In this document: positions 49,216 to 60,105 of the stretch, piece by piece
Layout of the letters: the number at the start of each line of letters is the position of its first letter
Position numbering within the stretch: the stretch's first letter is position 1
Source: Amycolatopsis nalaikhensis
Lineage (GTDB): Bacteria > Actinomycetota > Actinomycetes > Mycobacteriales > Pseudonocardiaceae
Direction: 5' to 3'
Assembly: GCF_030264295.1 (NCBI RefSeq)
Contig: NZ_CP127173.1
Location: 1,805,501 to 1,869,500, forward strand
DNA: 64,000 nt
Translations under genes and position numbers: made by a program
Notes under the pieces: model-generated
The model's input: the letters and a program-made list of their open reading frames with translations, nothing else
Database searches by the model: none
What the model was told of the DNA's origin: nothing

Positions 49216-50313
49216 TCAACGCTGCCACCACCAGTTTCGCCGGGCCGAGGTTTCGCCGTCCACACCGGAACAGCGCTGCAGGAGATCGATCAGATGGCTG
49301 TTCACCAGCTCGGGCTGCTCGAGCTGGACCATGTGGCCGGCGCCGCGGACGCGCACCAGCTCCGCGTCGGGCAGCTCGGCCGCGATCCGCTCGGCGTGCG
49401 CGAACGGCGTGAACCGGTCCGAATCGCCGCCGATGACGAGCACTTCCGCGTGCTTCAGCCCGGCCAGCGCGGCGTAGCGGTTGTGGCTGCCGAGCGTGTC
49501 GACGAAGTTCACGAGCCCGCGCACCGGCGTCACTTCGAGCATCTCGAGCATGAAGTCGACGAGCCGCGGCGCGACGTCGCGACTGCCGAACGCCAGCCGT
49601 CGCACGGCTTGGCGCGTCAGCTGCCCGCCCGCCGCGCGCACGAACTCCACCAGCCCGGGCTGCCAGCCGGCGAGACCCCCGGCGGCGCGCGTCAGCGGGT
49701 TGTACTTCGAGAGCAGCGAACGCGGCAACCCGCGTGCGCCGACTTCACCCGCCGCCGTCGCGATGAACGCGACGCCGCACACGCGGTCTTCGAACAGCTC
49801 GGGGAACTCGGCGGCCAGCTCCATGATCACCATGCCGCCCATCGAGTGCCCCAGCAGCACGATGGGCCCGTCCGGCACCACCGACCGCAGCACGCAGTCG
49901 AGGTCGCGGGCCAGCTGCTCGATGGTCGACGTCTCCGCGGTGGCCGCGCCGGAAAGGCCGTGGCTGCGGTGGTCGTAGTAGACCTGGCGCACGCGCGGCA
50001 GGCTGAGCTTCGCGAGGTCTCGACGTTGGAAGTGCCAGCAGCGCCGGGAAAGCGCGAAGCCGTGCACGCCCACGACGGTCAGTTCCGGTTCGCCGCCGTC
50101 CTCCGGGTCGATCTCCTCGACCGAAAGCGGCGTGCCGTCCTCGGCCGCGACCGTCGAAGTGCGGTCGGGCTTCAGGTCCCCCAGCGGCTCGTCCACGTAC
50201 GGATCCTCACTGTGCCGCCGCTGCTGCGCGGCGACGGCGATGGCGGCGGCGGTCCCGGTGGCCACGGCCCCGACCCCGCCGGCGATGGCCAGCAGTCGTC
50301 GTGAAGGTGTCAC
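49216..50313 (-). CDS. Alpha/beta-fold hydrolase, membrane- or export-signal bearing
   Basis: 365 residues. N-terminal hydrophobic stretch (about 7-29), a basic linker and a lipase/esterase-like domain: oxyanion HGFALSRRCW, nucleophile GHSMGGMV, acid in IGGDSDRFTP and His in GAGHMVQLE. GTG 50313 overlaps the alr stop (GTGA), so it is translationally coupled between alr and tsaE, the usual actinobacterial arrangement. Substrate unknown. Confidence 0.9.
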   Translation of the reverse strand: MTPSRRLLAIAGGVGAVATGTAAAIAVAAQQRRHSEDPYVDEPLGDLKPDRTSTVAAEDGTPLSVEEIDPEDGGEPELTVVGVHGFALSRRCWHFQRRDLAKLSLPRVRQVYYDHRSHGLSGAATAETSTIEQLARDLDCVLRSVVPDGPIVLLGHSMGGMVIMELAAEFPELFEDRVCGVAFIATAAGEVGARGLPRSLLSKYNPLTRAAGGLAGWQPGLVEFVRAAGGQLTRQAVRRLAFGSRDVAPRLVDFMLEMLEVTPVRGLVNFVDTLGSHNRYAALAGLKHAEVLVIGGDSDRFTPFAHAERIAAELPDAELVRVRGAGHMVQLEQPELVNSHLIDLLQRCSGVDGETSARRNWWWQR

Positions 50314-51425
50314 GAACGCGCCCCCAGATACCGGCGGCGGACGCGCGGCCGGTACATCGAGGTGACGATCTCGTAGTCGATGGTGCCCAGCTTGTCGGCC
50401 CATTCCCGGGCCGTCGGCTCGCCGCGCGTCCCCTGGCCGAAGAGGACGACTTCGTCCCCGACGGACGGCTCGTAGTCACCGCAGTCGACGACCAGCTGGT
50501 CCATGCAGACCCGCCCGGCGACCGGCCGCCGCTGCCCGCCGAGGTAGACGTCCATCCGCCCGGACAGGCTGCGCGGCACACCGTCGGCGTACCCGGCGGG
50601 GATGAGCGCGAGGTTCGTGTCACGCGGCGCGGTCCAGGTGTGCCCGTAGGAGACGGATTCCCCGGCGTCGATGCGCTTGACCAGCGCGACGGCCGAGCGG
50701 AACGTCATGGCCGGGCGCAGGTCTTCCGGCTGCGGCACGGGGTTGAGGCCGTACATCGCGATGCCCGGGCGCACGAGGTCGAAGTGCAGGTCGGGCCGGG
50801 TCAGCAGGGCGGCGGAGTTGGCCAGGTGCCGCTTCGGGTCGAGCCCGGCGGCGCGGGCGGCGTCGTAGGCCTCGGCGAAGCGCTTGGCCTGCATGTCGAC
50901 GGAGGGGTGTTCGGGTTCGTCCGCGCAGGCGAGGTGGGACCAGATGGCGACGACGTCGACGCGCGGTTCGGCGGCCGCCGCTTCGACCAGCTCGGCCCAG
51001 CGGGCGGGCGGGCAGCCGTTGCGCGAGAGCCCGGTGTCGATTTTGAGGTGCACACGAGCCGGGGTACCCGGTTTCGCGGCATCGGCGATGCGGCGAAGCT
51101 CACCCAGCGAGCTGGCGGCGAGGTCGATGTCGGCCTCGATGCCCGGCGCGAAGTCGACGTCGGGGGTGTCCAGCCAGCTGAACAGCCGGGTGCTGATCCC
51201 GGCTTCGCGCAGGGCGAGGGCCTCGCCGAGCGAGCAGGTACCGAGCCAGCTCGCCCCGGCCTCGACGGCGGCGCGCGCCACGGGAAGCGCACCGTGGCCG
51301 TAGGCATCGGCTTTGACCACGGCCATCACCTCGGAGCCGGGCGCGCGGGCGCCCAGCAGGGTGAGGTTGTGGCGGATCGCGTCGAGGTCGATGTCCACCT
51401 GGGCGCGCGGGAAACTGGAGGTCAT
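50310..51425 (-). CDS. alr: Alanine racemase
   Basis: 371 residues; makes D-alanine for peptidoglycan with PLP. PLP Lys in VVKADAYGHGA, LKIDTGLSRNG, catalytic Tyr in SYGHTWTA (second subunit), and MDQLVVDCGD. ATG 51425 follows CTGGAGGGC. First gene of alr-hydrolase-tsaE. Confidence 0.96.
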   Translation of the reverse strand: MTSSFPRAQVDIDLDAIRHNLTLLGARAPGSEVMAVVKADAYGHGALPVARAAVEAGASWLGTCSLGEALALREAGISTRLFSWLDTPDVDFAPGIEADIDLAASSLGELRRIADAAKPGTPARVHLKIDTGLSRNGCPPARWAELVEAAAAEPRVDVVAIWSHLACADEPEHPSVDMQAKRFAEAYDAARAAGLDPKRHLANSAALLTRPDLHFDLVRPGIAMYGLNPVPQPEDLRPAMTFRSAVALVKRIDAGESVSYGHTWTAPRDTNLALIPAGYADGVPRSLSGRMDVYLGGQRRPVAGRVCMDQLVVDCGDYEPSVGDEVVLFGQGTRGEPTAREWADKLGTIDYEIVTSMYRPRVRRRYLGARS

Positions 51426-51558
51426 GGCGCCCTCCAGTTTCCCATGCGCGGGGGTGGGGGTGGCGTGCACCCGAGGTGAGCGTGCCCACCTCGCGGGCCC
51501 TGACCGCGAGCGGACCCGAGGCCAGCGTGCAGGCCGCACCCCGCACACCAAGGCAGCC

Positions 51559-51594
51559 GCGCGCCCGGGGTGAGCATCCCCACCCCGGGCGCGC
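51559..51594. terminator. Strong GC hairpin after the sugar ABC ATPase gene
   Basis: Perfect 14-bp stem GCGCGCCCGGGGTG / complement, 8-base loop. A related hairpin (CGAGGTG...CACCTCG around 51474-51497) lies about 80 bases further on. It separates the ABC ATPase from alr. Confidence 0.75.
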
Positions 51595-51602
51595 GACCCA
51601 AA

Positions 51603-52694
<1,092 letters not shown>

Positions 52695-52697
52695 CGG

Positions 52698-54128
52698 TCA
52701 GTCCTCTCCGAGATTCCGCCGGACCCCATACGCCGCTTCGCGGGCTTCGAGGTGGCGCTGCTGGATCCGGTGGCCCTCGGCGCGCTGCGCCTCGGTCGGC
52801 TCGTCCAGCTCGAGCCGGAGCTTCTGGTTTCCTTGCCAGGACGGGGGTTCCGCACTGGACGTCAAGGCCCACGCCGCCTGGCGCGCCGCCCCGATGGCGA
52901 CGTACTCGGCGACTTCGGGCAGCTGCACGGGCACGCCGAACACCAGCGGCGCCACCGCGCGGACGGCGGCCGACTGCGCGCCGCCGCCGATCAGCAGCAC
53001 GCGGCCGACGTCGAGGCCGTGCGCGCGCACCGCGTCGAGCCCGGCGGCCAGGCCGCACAGCATGCCTTCGACGGCGCTGCGCGCGAGGTTCTGCGGGGTC
53101 ATGTTGTCCCGGGTCAGGCCGCTCAACGAGCCCGTCGCGCCCGGCAGGTTCGGGGTGCGCTCGCCGTCGAGGTAGGGCAGGAAGGTCAGGCCGCCGGAGC
53201 CGGGTTCGGCGGTCAGCGCGAGCCGGTCGAACTCGCTCAGCGTCGCCCCGAGCATCGACGCCGTCGCGGTGAGGACGCGGGCGGCGTTGAGCGTGCAGGC
53301 CAGCGGCAGGAAGCGGCCGGTGGCGTCGGCGAACCCGGCGACCTCGCCGGACGCGTCCGCCGCGCCGGTTTCCGCGACGCCGAACACCGTGCCGCTGGTG
53401 CCGAGCGACACGACGACGTCGCCGGGCTGGAGTTCGAGCGCGAGCGCGGCGGCCATGTTGTCGCCGGTCCCGGCCGAGACGAGCATCCCGTCCGGGGTCT
53501 GCCCGGCGGCTTCGGCCGGGCCGAGCACGGTCGGCAGCTCCGGCGTCCGGCCGCCGAACGCGTGGGCCAGGACGTCGAGGCGGTAGGCGTTGTCGGACGG
53601 CGAGAAGTAGCCGGTGCCGGACGCGTCGCCGCGGTCGGTGACCGGGTCGCCGCCGGTGAGCTTCCAGGTCAGCCAGTCGTGCGGGAGCAGCACACGAGCG
53701 ACGCGGTCGGCGAGCTGCGGCTCGTTCTCGGCCAGCCAGCGCAGCTTCGTCACGGTGAAGCTCGCGACCGGCACCGAGCCGACGGACTTCGCCCAGACCG
53801 ACGGCCCGCCCAGCTCGTCGATCAGGTCGAGCGCCGCCTGCGCGGAGCGGGTGTCGTTCCACAGCAGCGCGGGCCGGACGACGTCGCCGTGCTCGTCGAG
53901 GGTCACCATGCCGTGCTGCTGACCGCCGACGCCGATGGCCTTGACGTCGTCGAGCAGGCCCTTCGTGGCCTCCTTGAAGGCGTCCCACCAGGCGGCGGGG
54001 TCGACTTCGGTGCCCTCCGGGTGCGGCGCGCGGCCGGTGCGGACGATCTCGCCGGTTTCGGCGTCGCACACGACGACCTTGGTCGACTGCGTGGACGAAT
54101 CGATGCCGGCCACCAGCTCAGCTGTCAT
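52698..54128 (-). CDS. xylB: Xylulokinase
   Basis: 476 residues, FGGY family; phosphorylates D-xylulose. [32 protein letters not shown] (xylulokinase signature), [26 protein letters not shown], and the GG-type [10 protein letters not shown]. Start overlaps the DeoR regulator's 3' end by 11 bases. Shares an operon with the regulator and the ABC ATPase. Confidence 0.93.
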   Translation of the reverse strand: MTAELVAGIDSSTQSTKVVVCDAETGEIVRTGRAPHPEGTEVDPAAWWDAFKEATKGLLDDVKAIGVGGQQHGMVTLDEHGDVVRPALLWNDTRSAQAALDLIDELGGPSVWAKSVGSVPVASFTVTKLRWLAENEPQLADRVARVLLPHDWLTWKLTGGDPVTDRGDASGTGYFSPSDNAYRLDVLAHAFGGRTPELPTVLGPAEAAGQTPDGMLVSAGTGDNMAAALALELQPGDVVVSLGTSGTVFGVAETGAADASGEVAGFADATGRFLPLACTLNAARVLTATASMLGATLSEFDRLALTAEPGSGGLTFLPYLDGERTPNLPGATGSLSGLTRDNMTPQNLARSAVEGMLCGLAAGLDAVRAHGLDVGRVLLIGGGAQSAAVRAVAPLVFGVPVQLPEVAEYVAIGAARQAAWALTSSAEPPSWQGNQKLRLELDEPTEAQRAEGHRIQQRHLEAREAAYGVRRNLGED

Positions 54129-54951
54129 AGGGCTGCCCCTCCTCGACGTGTTCGACGATCTCGATCGCGGTCCCCGCGTTGAGCGCGGCCTCGATCTCCT
54201 CGGTGGGCGTGGTCTCCCCGGTGATCAGCAGGTCGTAGTCGCCGACGTCGCCGTGCGCGTAGGTGGCGGTGCGGCCGAACTTCGAGTGGTCGACGACGAG
54301 GACGTTCTCGTTCGCGACCTTCAGCGCGGCCTTCTTCAGCTCGGCGTAGTCGCGGTCGGGGTGGTAGAGCCGCCCGACGGCCACCGCCGTGACCGACACG
54401 AACGAGACGTCGGCGCGGATGGAGTCGAGCAGGTTGAGCACCTCGGGACCGGCGCAGGAGTCGTACTCGTGGCTATAACGACCCCCGGCGAGGACGACCT
54501 CGACCTTGGGGCCCAGCAGCCGGGCGGCGTGCAGCGAGTTCGTGACGACGGTGAGCGCGTCGATCTCGGCCAGCCGCTTGACCAGCGGCAGCAGCGTGGT
54601 GGAGTCATCGACGAAGACGGTCTGCCCCGGCTGGACGTGCTTCGCGGCCGCCTCGCCGAGGGCTTCCTTCTCGCCGTGGTGGAGCGTGTCGCGGAAGCGG
54701 GCGGCGGTCTCGATGGTGAGCGCCGGGTAGGCCTCGACCTTGCCGCGCAGCTTGCGCAGGAGCCGGCGTTCGGCCAGGTCGTCGAGGTCGCGGTGGATGG
54801 TCATCAGGCTGACCTTGAACCGGGCGGTCAGGTCGTCGATGCGCACCGCACCGTGCTCAATGACGTGGTCGAGGATGTCCTGCCGCCGCTGTTCGACGAC
54901 GGCGTCGGACGGCCGGGTCTTCCGGTCTCCGGGTGCTGTGCCGCCGCTCAC
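54118..54951 (-). CDS. DeoR-family transcriptional regulator
   Basis: 277 residues. N-terminal DeoR HTH ([42 protein letters not shown]) and a sugar-phosphate sensing domain ([27 protein letters not shown]-type [16 protein letters not shown]). First gene of the xylB operon and likely its repressor. Confidence 0.93.
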   Translation of the reverse strand: MSGGTAPGDRKTRPSDAVVEQRRQDILDHVIEHGAVRIDDLTARFKVSLMTIHRDLDDLAERRLLRKLRGKVEAYPALTIETAARFRDTLHHGEKEALGEAAAKHVQPGQTVFVDDSTTLLPLVKRLAEIDALTVVTNSLHAARLLGPKVEVVLAGGRYSHEYDSCAGPEVLNLLDSIRADVSFVSVTAVAVGRLYHPDRDYAELKKAALKVANENVLVVDHSKFGRTATYAHGDVGDYDLLITGETTPTEEIEAALNAGTAIEIVEHVEEGQPYDS

Positions 54952-55007
54952 ACGGCATTCTTACCAGATTTATCGCCCCGAGTTAACAGAGAACTCGATA
55001 ACTCTTC

Positions 55008-56447
55008 TCAGGACGTTAGCGACCGGATCGACCTGAGGGCCTCCGGGATCGCGTGGACCAGCGCCGACGCCGAGGTCGGGGCGTTCTGGGCCGCGATCGC
55101 GCCCGCCAGCGAGTGGACGTGCGCGGCCATGCTCGCCGCCAGCCAGGGGTCCAACCCGGCCGCCAGGAGCGCGCCGACCAGGCCCGACAGCACGTCGCCC
55201 GAGCCCGCGGTCGCCAGCCACGCGCCGCGCGGGGTGTTGACCGCGACGCGGCCGTCCGGGGCCGCGATCACCGTGCAGTGGCCCTTGAGCAGCACCACGG
55301 CGTCGTACTTCTTCGCCGCGTCGCGCGCCGCCGTCACGCGGTCCGCGCCCGGCTTGCGGCCCATCAGGCGCTCGTACTCGCCCGCGTGCGGCGTCAGGAC
55401 CAGCGGCGTGTCCGGATCACGGGCGTCGAGGACGTCCGGGGACTTCGCGATGATCGTCGTCGCGTCGGCGTCCGCGCAGACCGGGACGCCCTGGCCGAGC
55501 ACGTACCGCAGGACGTCCCGGCCCTCCGAGCCGGTGCCGATGCCCGGCCCGACCGCCCACGCCTGGACGCGGCCCGCGTCGGCGACCGTGCCCGTCGCGA
55601 TGATCTCCGGCCACTGCGCCCGGACGACGTCGGCCGCGTGGCCCGCGTACCGGACCATCCCGGCCGTCGCGCGGACCGCCGAGCCCGCGGCGAGCACCGC
55701 CGCGCCCGGGTACGTCGCCGAGCCCGCCGCGATGCCGACCACTCCCTGGCTGTACTTGTCGTCCTCCGGGCCCGGCACCGGCCAGGCCGCGGCGACGTCG
55801 ACGATGTCCAGCCGGCGCAGGTCGGGGTCGGTCAGGTCGAGGCCGATGTCGACCAGCACGACCTCGCCGCAGTGGGCGGGCGCGAGCGCGTGCACCGGCT
55901 TGAGCGCGCCGAACGTGACCGTTTTGGCCGCCTTCACCGCGGGGCCGTCGACCGCGCCGGTGTCCGGATCGACGCCGCTGGGCAGGTCGACCGCGACGAT
56001 CGGGGCTTCGACCAGCCCGACGAGCCGTGCGGCGTCCGGCCGCAACGCGCCCTTGCCGGAGATGCCGATGATGCCGTCGACGACGACGTCGGCCTTGGCG
56101 ATCCACTGTGGACCGTCCGCGCCGGACACCACATGGCCCCCGGCGCGCTTCAGCGCCTCGAGGCCCTTGGCGTGGGCTTTCTCGGGCTTGAGCAGGATCG
56201 CCGTGACGGCCACCCCGCGACGGCGCAGGAAGGCCCCGGCCCACAGCGCGTCACCGCCGTTGTCGCCGGAGCCGACGAGCAGCACGACCCGGCGGCCGAA
56301 GACGCCGCCGGTGTGGTCTTCGAGGAAGCCGGCCAGGTGGACGGCCAGCCCGAAGGACGCCCGCCGCATCAGCTCGCCTTCGGGCGTGACGGCGAACAGC
56401 CGCCCCTCCGCCTCGCGAATCCGTTCCGTGGTCCAGATTCCCTGCAC
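55008..56447 (-). CDS. nnr: Bifunctional NAD(P)H-hydrate epimerase / ADP-dependent dehydratase
   Basis: 479 residues; repairs hydrated NAD(P)H. N-terminal YjeF_N domain (GSGDNGGDALWAGAFLRRRG; VVDGIIGISGKG) and C-terminal ribokinase-like dehydratase (GPGIGTGSEG; LTPHAGEYERLMG; catalytic GSGDVLSGLVGALLAAG). Position before glmS matches mycobacterial nnr. Starts 19 bases after the true glmS end. Confidence 0.93.
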   Translation of the reverse strand: MQGIWTTERIREAEGRLFAVTPEGELMRRASFGLAVHLAGFLEDHTGGVFGRRVVLLVGSGDNGGDALWAGAFLRRRGVAVTAILLKPEKAHAKGLEALKRAGGHVVSGADGPQWIAKADVVVDGIIGISGKGALRPDAARLVGLVEAPIVAVDLPSGVDPDTGAVDGPAVKAAKTVTFGALKPVHALAPAHCGEVVLVDIGLDLTDPDLRRLDIVDVAAAWPVPGPEDDKYSQGVVGIAAGSATYPGAAVLAAGSAVRATAGMVRYAGHAADVVRAQWPEIIATGTVADAGRVQAWAVGPGIGTGSEGRDVLRYVLGQGVPVCADADATTIIAKSPDVLDARDPDTPLVLTPHAGEYERLMGRKPGADRVTAARDAAKKYDAVVLLKGHCTVIAAPDGRVAVNTPRGAWLATAGSGDVLSGLVGALLAAGLDPWLAASMAAHVHSLAGAIAAQNAPTSASALVHAIPEALRSIRSLTS

Positions 56448-56465
56448 GGCGGGGCCTCCCGCGGG

Positions 56466-58329
56466 TTACTCGACAGTGACCGACTTCGCCAGGTTACGCG
56501 GCTTGTCGACGTCGTACCCGCGGGCGCGGGCGATCTCCGCGGCGAGCACCTGCAGCGGCACGGTGGAGACGAGCGGCTGCAGCAGCGTCGGGACGGCGGG
56601 GACCTCGATGCAGCTCGTCGGCGAACGGCCGGACGGTCTCGTCGCCCTCTTCGGCGATCACGATCGTGCGGGCGCCGCGCGCCTGGATCTCACTGATGTT
56701 CGAGACGAGCTTCGAGTGCAGCACCGCGCGGCCCTTCGGCGACGGCATCACGACGACGACCGGCAGGCCCTCTTCGATCAGCGCGATCGGGCCGTGCTTG
56801 AGCTCGCCGGCGGCGAAGCCCTCGGCGTGCATGTACGCGAGCTCCTTGAGCTTCAGCGCGCCTTCGAGGGCGACCGGGAACCCGACGTGGCGGCCGAGGA
56901 ACAGCACGGCGCGCGAGTCGGCGATCCGGCGGCCGAGGTCACGCGTCTGCTCCACAGTGGACAGTACCTTGTGGACGGCCGCGGGCATGGCCTCCAGCTC
57001 GGCGAACTCGCGGGCGACCTCGTCCGGGTACTTCGTGCCGCGCGCCTGCGCCAGCGCCAGGCCGACGAGGTAGTTGGCGGCGATCTGGGCGAGGAACGCC
57101 TTGGTCGAGGCGACGCCGATCTCGGGCCCGGCGTGGGTGTAGAGGACGGCGTCGGACTCGCGCGGGATCTGCGCGCCGTTGGTGTTGCAGACGGCGAGGA
57201 CGCGCGCCTTCTGCTCGCGCGCGTGCCGGACGGCTTCGAGCGTGTCCGCGGTTTCGCCGGACTGGGACACCGCGACGACGAGCGTGTCGCGGTCCAGGAC
57301 CGGGTCGCGGTAGCGGAACTCGGAGGCCAGCTCGACCTCGACGGGCAGCCGCGTCCAGTGCTCGATGGCGTACTTGGCGACCAGGCCGGAGTGGTAGGCC
57401 GACCCGCAGGCGACGACGAAGACCTTGTCGACGTCGCGCAGGTCCTGGTCGGAGATGCGCTGCTCGTCGAGGATGATGCGGCCGGACTCGAAGTGCCCGC
57501 GCAGCGTGTTGGCCAGCGCCTCGGGCTGCTCCTCGATCTCCTTGAGCATGAAGTACTCGTGGCCGCCCTTCTCGGCGGCGGAGAGGTCCCAGTCGACGGT
57601 GAACGGCTTGGCCTGGGCGGCGTCGCCGTGGAAGTCGGTGACCTCGTAGCCCTCGCGCGAGATGACGACGAGCTGGTCCTGACCCAGTTCGACGGCCTCG
57701 CGGGTGTGCTCGATGAAGGCAGCGACGTCGGAGGCGACGAAGTGTTCACCCTCGCCAACGCCGACAACCAGCGGCGAAGACCGCCGCGCGGCGACGATGG
57801 TGTCGGGGTGGTCGGCGTGCGTCACGACGAGGGTGAAGGCCCCTTCGAGCCGACGGCACACGGCGGCGACGCTGGCGGTGAAGTCGCCCTTGGTGTCGCC
57901 CTCGTCGTAGGCGCGGGCGATGAGGTGGGCGGCGGTCTCGCTGTCGGTGTCACTGGCCATCTCGACCCCGGCGGCCTCGAGCTCGGCGCGCAGGGTGGCG
58001 AAGTTCTCGATGATGCCGTTGTGCACGACGGCGACGCGCTGGGTGGAGTCGCGGTGCGGGTGCGAGTTCCGGTCGACGGGCGCGCCGTGGGTGGCCCACC
58101 GGGTGTGCCCCATGCCGGCGGTCCCGCCGAAGTTCTCCCGGCCGACCTTGTCGAGCTCGGCTTCCAGGTTGGCGAGGCGGCCCGCCTTGCGCTCGACGGT
58201 CAGGGCACCGGCACCGTCGAGGACCGCGACCCCGGCCGAGTCGTAACCGCGGTACTCCATGCGCCGGAGCCCGCCGAGGACGACGTCCAGAGCCGGGCGG
58301 TGCCCGACGTATCCCACGATTCCACACAC
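56466..58329 (-). pseudogene. glmS: Glucosamine-fructose-6-phosphate aminotransferase GlmS, apparent frameshift near 56610
   Basis: Starts at GTG 58329, placing the catalytic Cys at residue 2 (CGIVGYVG). Glutaminase domain, then two SIS domains (SQSGETADT; ELASEFRYR). At 56610-56616 the minus strand reads GAGCTGCATCGAG; one surplus base shifts the frame. Ignoring it, the protein ends with the conserved [13 protein letters not shown]... and [12 protein letters not shown], 620 residues in all. GlmS makes glucosamine-6-phosphate for the cell wall and is normally essential, so the break is probably a sequence error rather than true decay. Confidence 0.88.
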
Positions 58330-58490
58330 GCGCACCAGCCTAACGAGGGACGTTCGAGGTGCTGACGGGGTCCGGAAAGGCCCGTTGACCTGGGGAGATG
58401 AGCTGGGCGGTGGTCCGGACCAATGCGGTGTCACCCACACGGGTGCCGGGATACGGGCGACCGGTCACACGGCTTAAGGCGGCGGCGCGC

Positions 58491-58534
58491 TCGTGAGTGT
58501 TTAGGGCGGTTCTAACCGCCCTAAACACTCACGA
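58491..58534. repeat. 21-bp-arm intergenic palindrome, copy 3 (divergent genes)
   Basis: Perfect arms 58491-58511 and 58514-58534 with CT spacer, identical in core to copies 1 and 2. Here the flanking genes (glmS and the 58790 hydrolase) are divergent, so a pure terminator role does not explain it. Confidence 0.85.
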
Positions 58535-58572
58535 CAACTCGCGCCGAGACGGGCCGGGACCGGGCGGGTGGA

Positions 58573-58657
58573 GCGCCCCAATGTGGCCTTCGGTGCGTCA
58601 GACGCACCCAAGGCGGCCTTCGGTGCGTCAGACGCAACCAAGGCCACATTGGGGCGC
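58573..58657. repeat. 30-bp-period repeat forming a long hairpin, locus 3
   Basis: Outer 18-bp perfect arms (GCGCCCCAATGTGGCCTT at 58573-58590, complement at 58640-58657) enclose units with GTGCGTCAGACGC in both orientations. The whole 85 bases fold as one imperfect hairpin. It lies 39 bases from the copy 3 palindrome, upstream of the leaderless hydrolase gene. Confidence 0.75.
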
Positions 58658-58776
58658 TTGGGGCCAGGGGCGCGCGGCAGAGAGTGGCGGCTGCGGCTCG
58701 CCAGGCACCTCGCGCCGCGGCGACCGGTGTGTGCGGCGCGCCGGGCGGCGGGCGAGCCCTCGACGGCGGCGCACAG

Positions 58777-58782
58777 TAGGGT
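58777..58782 (+). promoter_or_regulatory. -10 box of a leaderless transcript
   Basis: TAGGGT (TANNNT) 7 bases before ATG 58790; no Shine-Dalgarno sequence between them. Confidence 0.5.
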
Positions 58783-58789
58783 TCCGGCC

Positions 58790-59614
58790 ATGGCCAGCAA
58801 GCCGAAGCAGCTGCTCGCGGAGTTGACGCACCCAGGCCCGCACGAGGTCCTCCGAGGCAACCTCGCCCTGGTCGGACTGCCCGGCGTCGTCTACACGCCG
58901 CGCGCCGGGCTCGGGCTGCCCGCCGTCGCCTTCGGGCACGGCTGGCTGCAGCCCCCCGAGCGGTACCGGCAGCTGCTGCACCACCTCGCCAGCTGGGGCA
59001 TCGTCGCCGCCGCTCCGGCCACCCAGCGGGGGCCTCTTCCGTCGCACCGGCTGCTCGCCGCCGATCTGCTGACCACCCTGGACGTCGTCACCACCGTGCG
59101 GCTCGGGCCGGACGGCATCAGCGTCGATCCCGCCAAGCTCGGCCTCGCCGGGCACTCCACCGGTGGCGGCTCCGCCGTGCTCGCCGCGGCGCAGGACGCG
59201 CAGGCCGAAAACCCGCGGATCAAGGCCGTCGCCACCGTCTCCCCCGCGCAGACGCTGCCGCCCGCCTCCGAATCCGCCAAGGCCGTCACCGTTCCCGGGC
59301 TGCACCTGGCCGCCGAAGAAGACCTCGTCGCGCCCAAGGTCGCGCACGCCGAGGCCATCGCCGACGCCTGGGGCGGCGACGACGTCCAGCTCCGCACCCT
59401 CGGCAAGGCCACCCACCTCGGCGTCACCGAAGGCAAGCACTGGACCCAGTTCGTCATGCACGGCAAGCCGCACCGCGGGACCCAGCAGCTCACGCGGGCC
59501 CTGTTCACCGCTTTCTTCCTCACCCACCTCACCGGCACCGGCAAGTACCGGCCCCTGCTGGAGGCGGACGTCAAACGGGCCCCCATCGAGCGGGAAGAAG
59601 AACCCGCCCACTGA
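58790..59614 (+). CDS. Alpha/beta hydrolase, chlorophyllase/dienelactone hydrolase-like
   Basis: 274 residues. HGWLQPPERYRQLLHHLASWG oxyanion region, nucleophile Ser in AGHSTGGGSA, acidic residue in AAEEDLVAPK, His in GKATHLGVTEG. No signal peptide. ATG 58790 is chosen because the longer frame upstream is made of the repeat and of the palindrome. Probably leaderless. Substrate unknown. Confidence 0.88.
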   Translation: MASKPKQLLAELTHPGPHEVLRGNLALVGLPGVVYTPRAGLGLPAVAFGHGWLQPPERYRQLLHHLASWGIVAAAPATQRGPLPSHRLLAADLLTTLDVVTTVRLGPDGISVDPAKLGLAGHSTGGGSAVLAAAQDAQAENPRIKAVATVSPAQTLPPASESAKAVTVPGLHLAAEEDLVAPKVAHAEAIADAWGGDDVQLRTLGKATHLGVTEGKHWTQFVMHGKPHRGTQQLTRALFTAFFLTHLTGTGKYRPLLEADVKRAPIEREEEPAH

Positions 59615-59633
59615 GGGCCCGTCGCTCAGAGAC

Positions 59634-60086
59634 TCAGACCAGCCAGCTGGTGCTGGAGAAGTCGTCCTCGTCGTCCGGCTGACGCGCGTGGCGTCCACGC
59701 CGGGGCGGCTCGGGTGCGGCCGCCGCCGGGGGTGGTTCCGGGGCCGGTTCGGGACGCGGGGGTGCCGCGGCCGGGGCCGCGTAGCCCGAGAACGCCGGGG
59801 CCGCCTCCTCGTCCTGGACGCCGAACTCCATCAGCGACTCGCGGCCCTTGTCGGCCAGCGTCTTCTCCGTCGCCCAGCCTCCCGCGCTCTGCTTGCGCTT
59901 GTTGAGCTCGTCCATGTGCTCGGCGTACTTCTGCGCGGCCCCGAGCTCCTGGCGCAGCCCGTCACGCGCCTGCGCCTCGGCCTCCGCGACGCGGCGTTCG
60001 CGCAGCCCCCGCTGCTCGTCCTGCTCCCGCGCCGCGGCGTCCATCGTGGACACCGCCGCGCGGTACCGGTCTTCGGCGCTGCTCAT
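59634..60086 (-). CDS. T7SS-module accessory protein, coiled-coil and Pro-rich
   Basis: 150 residues: an N-terminal charged coiled coil (about 1-70, rich in Glu/Arg/Gln) and a disordered Pro/Ala-rich C-terminus with a basic patch and acidic end (DDEDDFSSTSWLV). Family not recognised. It follows the large WXG-type protein by 19 bases on the same strand and probably belongs to its operon. Confidence 0.65.
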   Translation of the reverse strand: MSSAEDRYRAAVSTMDAAAREQDEQRGLRERRVAEAEAQARDGLRQELGAAQKYAEHMDELNKRKQSAGGWATEKTLADKGRESLMEFGVQDEEAAPAFSGYAAPAAAPPRPEPAPEPPPAAAAPEPPRRGRHARQPDDEDDFSSTSWLV

Positions 60087-60105
60087 CGGCCCTCCTCAGC
60101 CCTCG

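Noticed and set aside
58340..58528. Short ORFs starting [13 protein letters not shown] or [13 protein letters not shown] at the palindromes (16276, 42171-42443, 42412, 58340, 58497)
   Set aside because: They are readings of the conserved palindrome, which recreates the same N-terminus at each copy; no conserved downstream protein follows.
58568..58789. 5' extension of the hydrolase through the repeats
   Set aside because: The extension encodes only repeat-derived decapeptides and the palindrome region; the conserved protein and the -10 box place the start at 58790.
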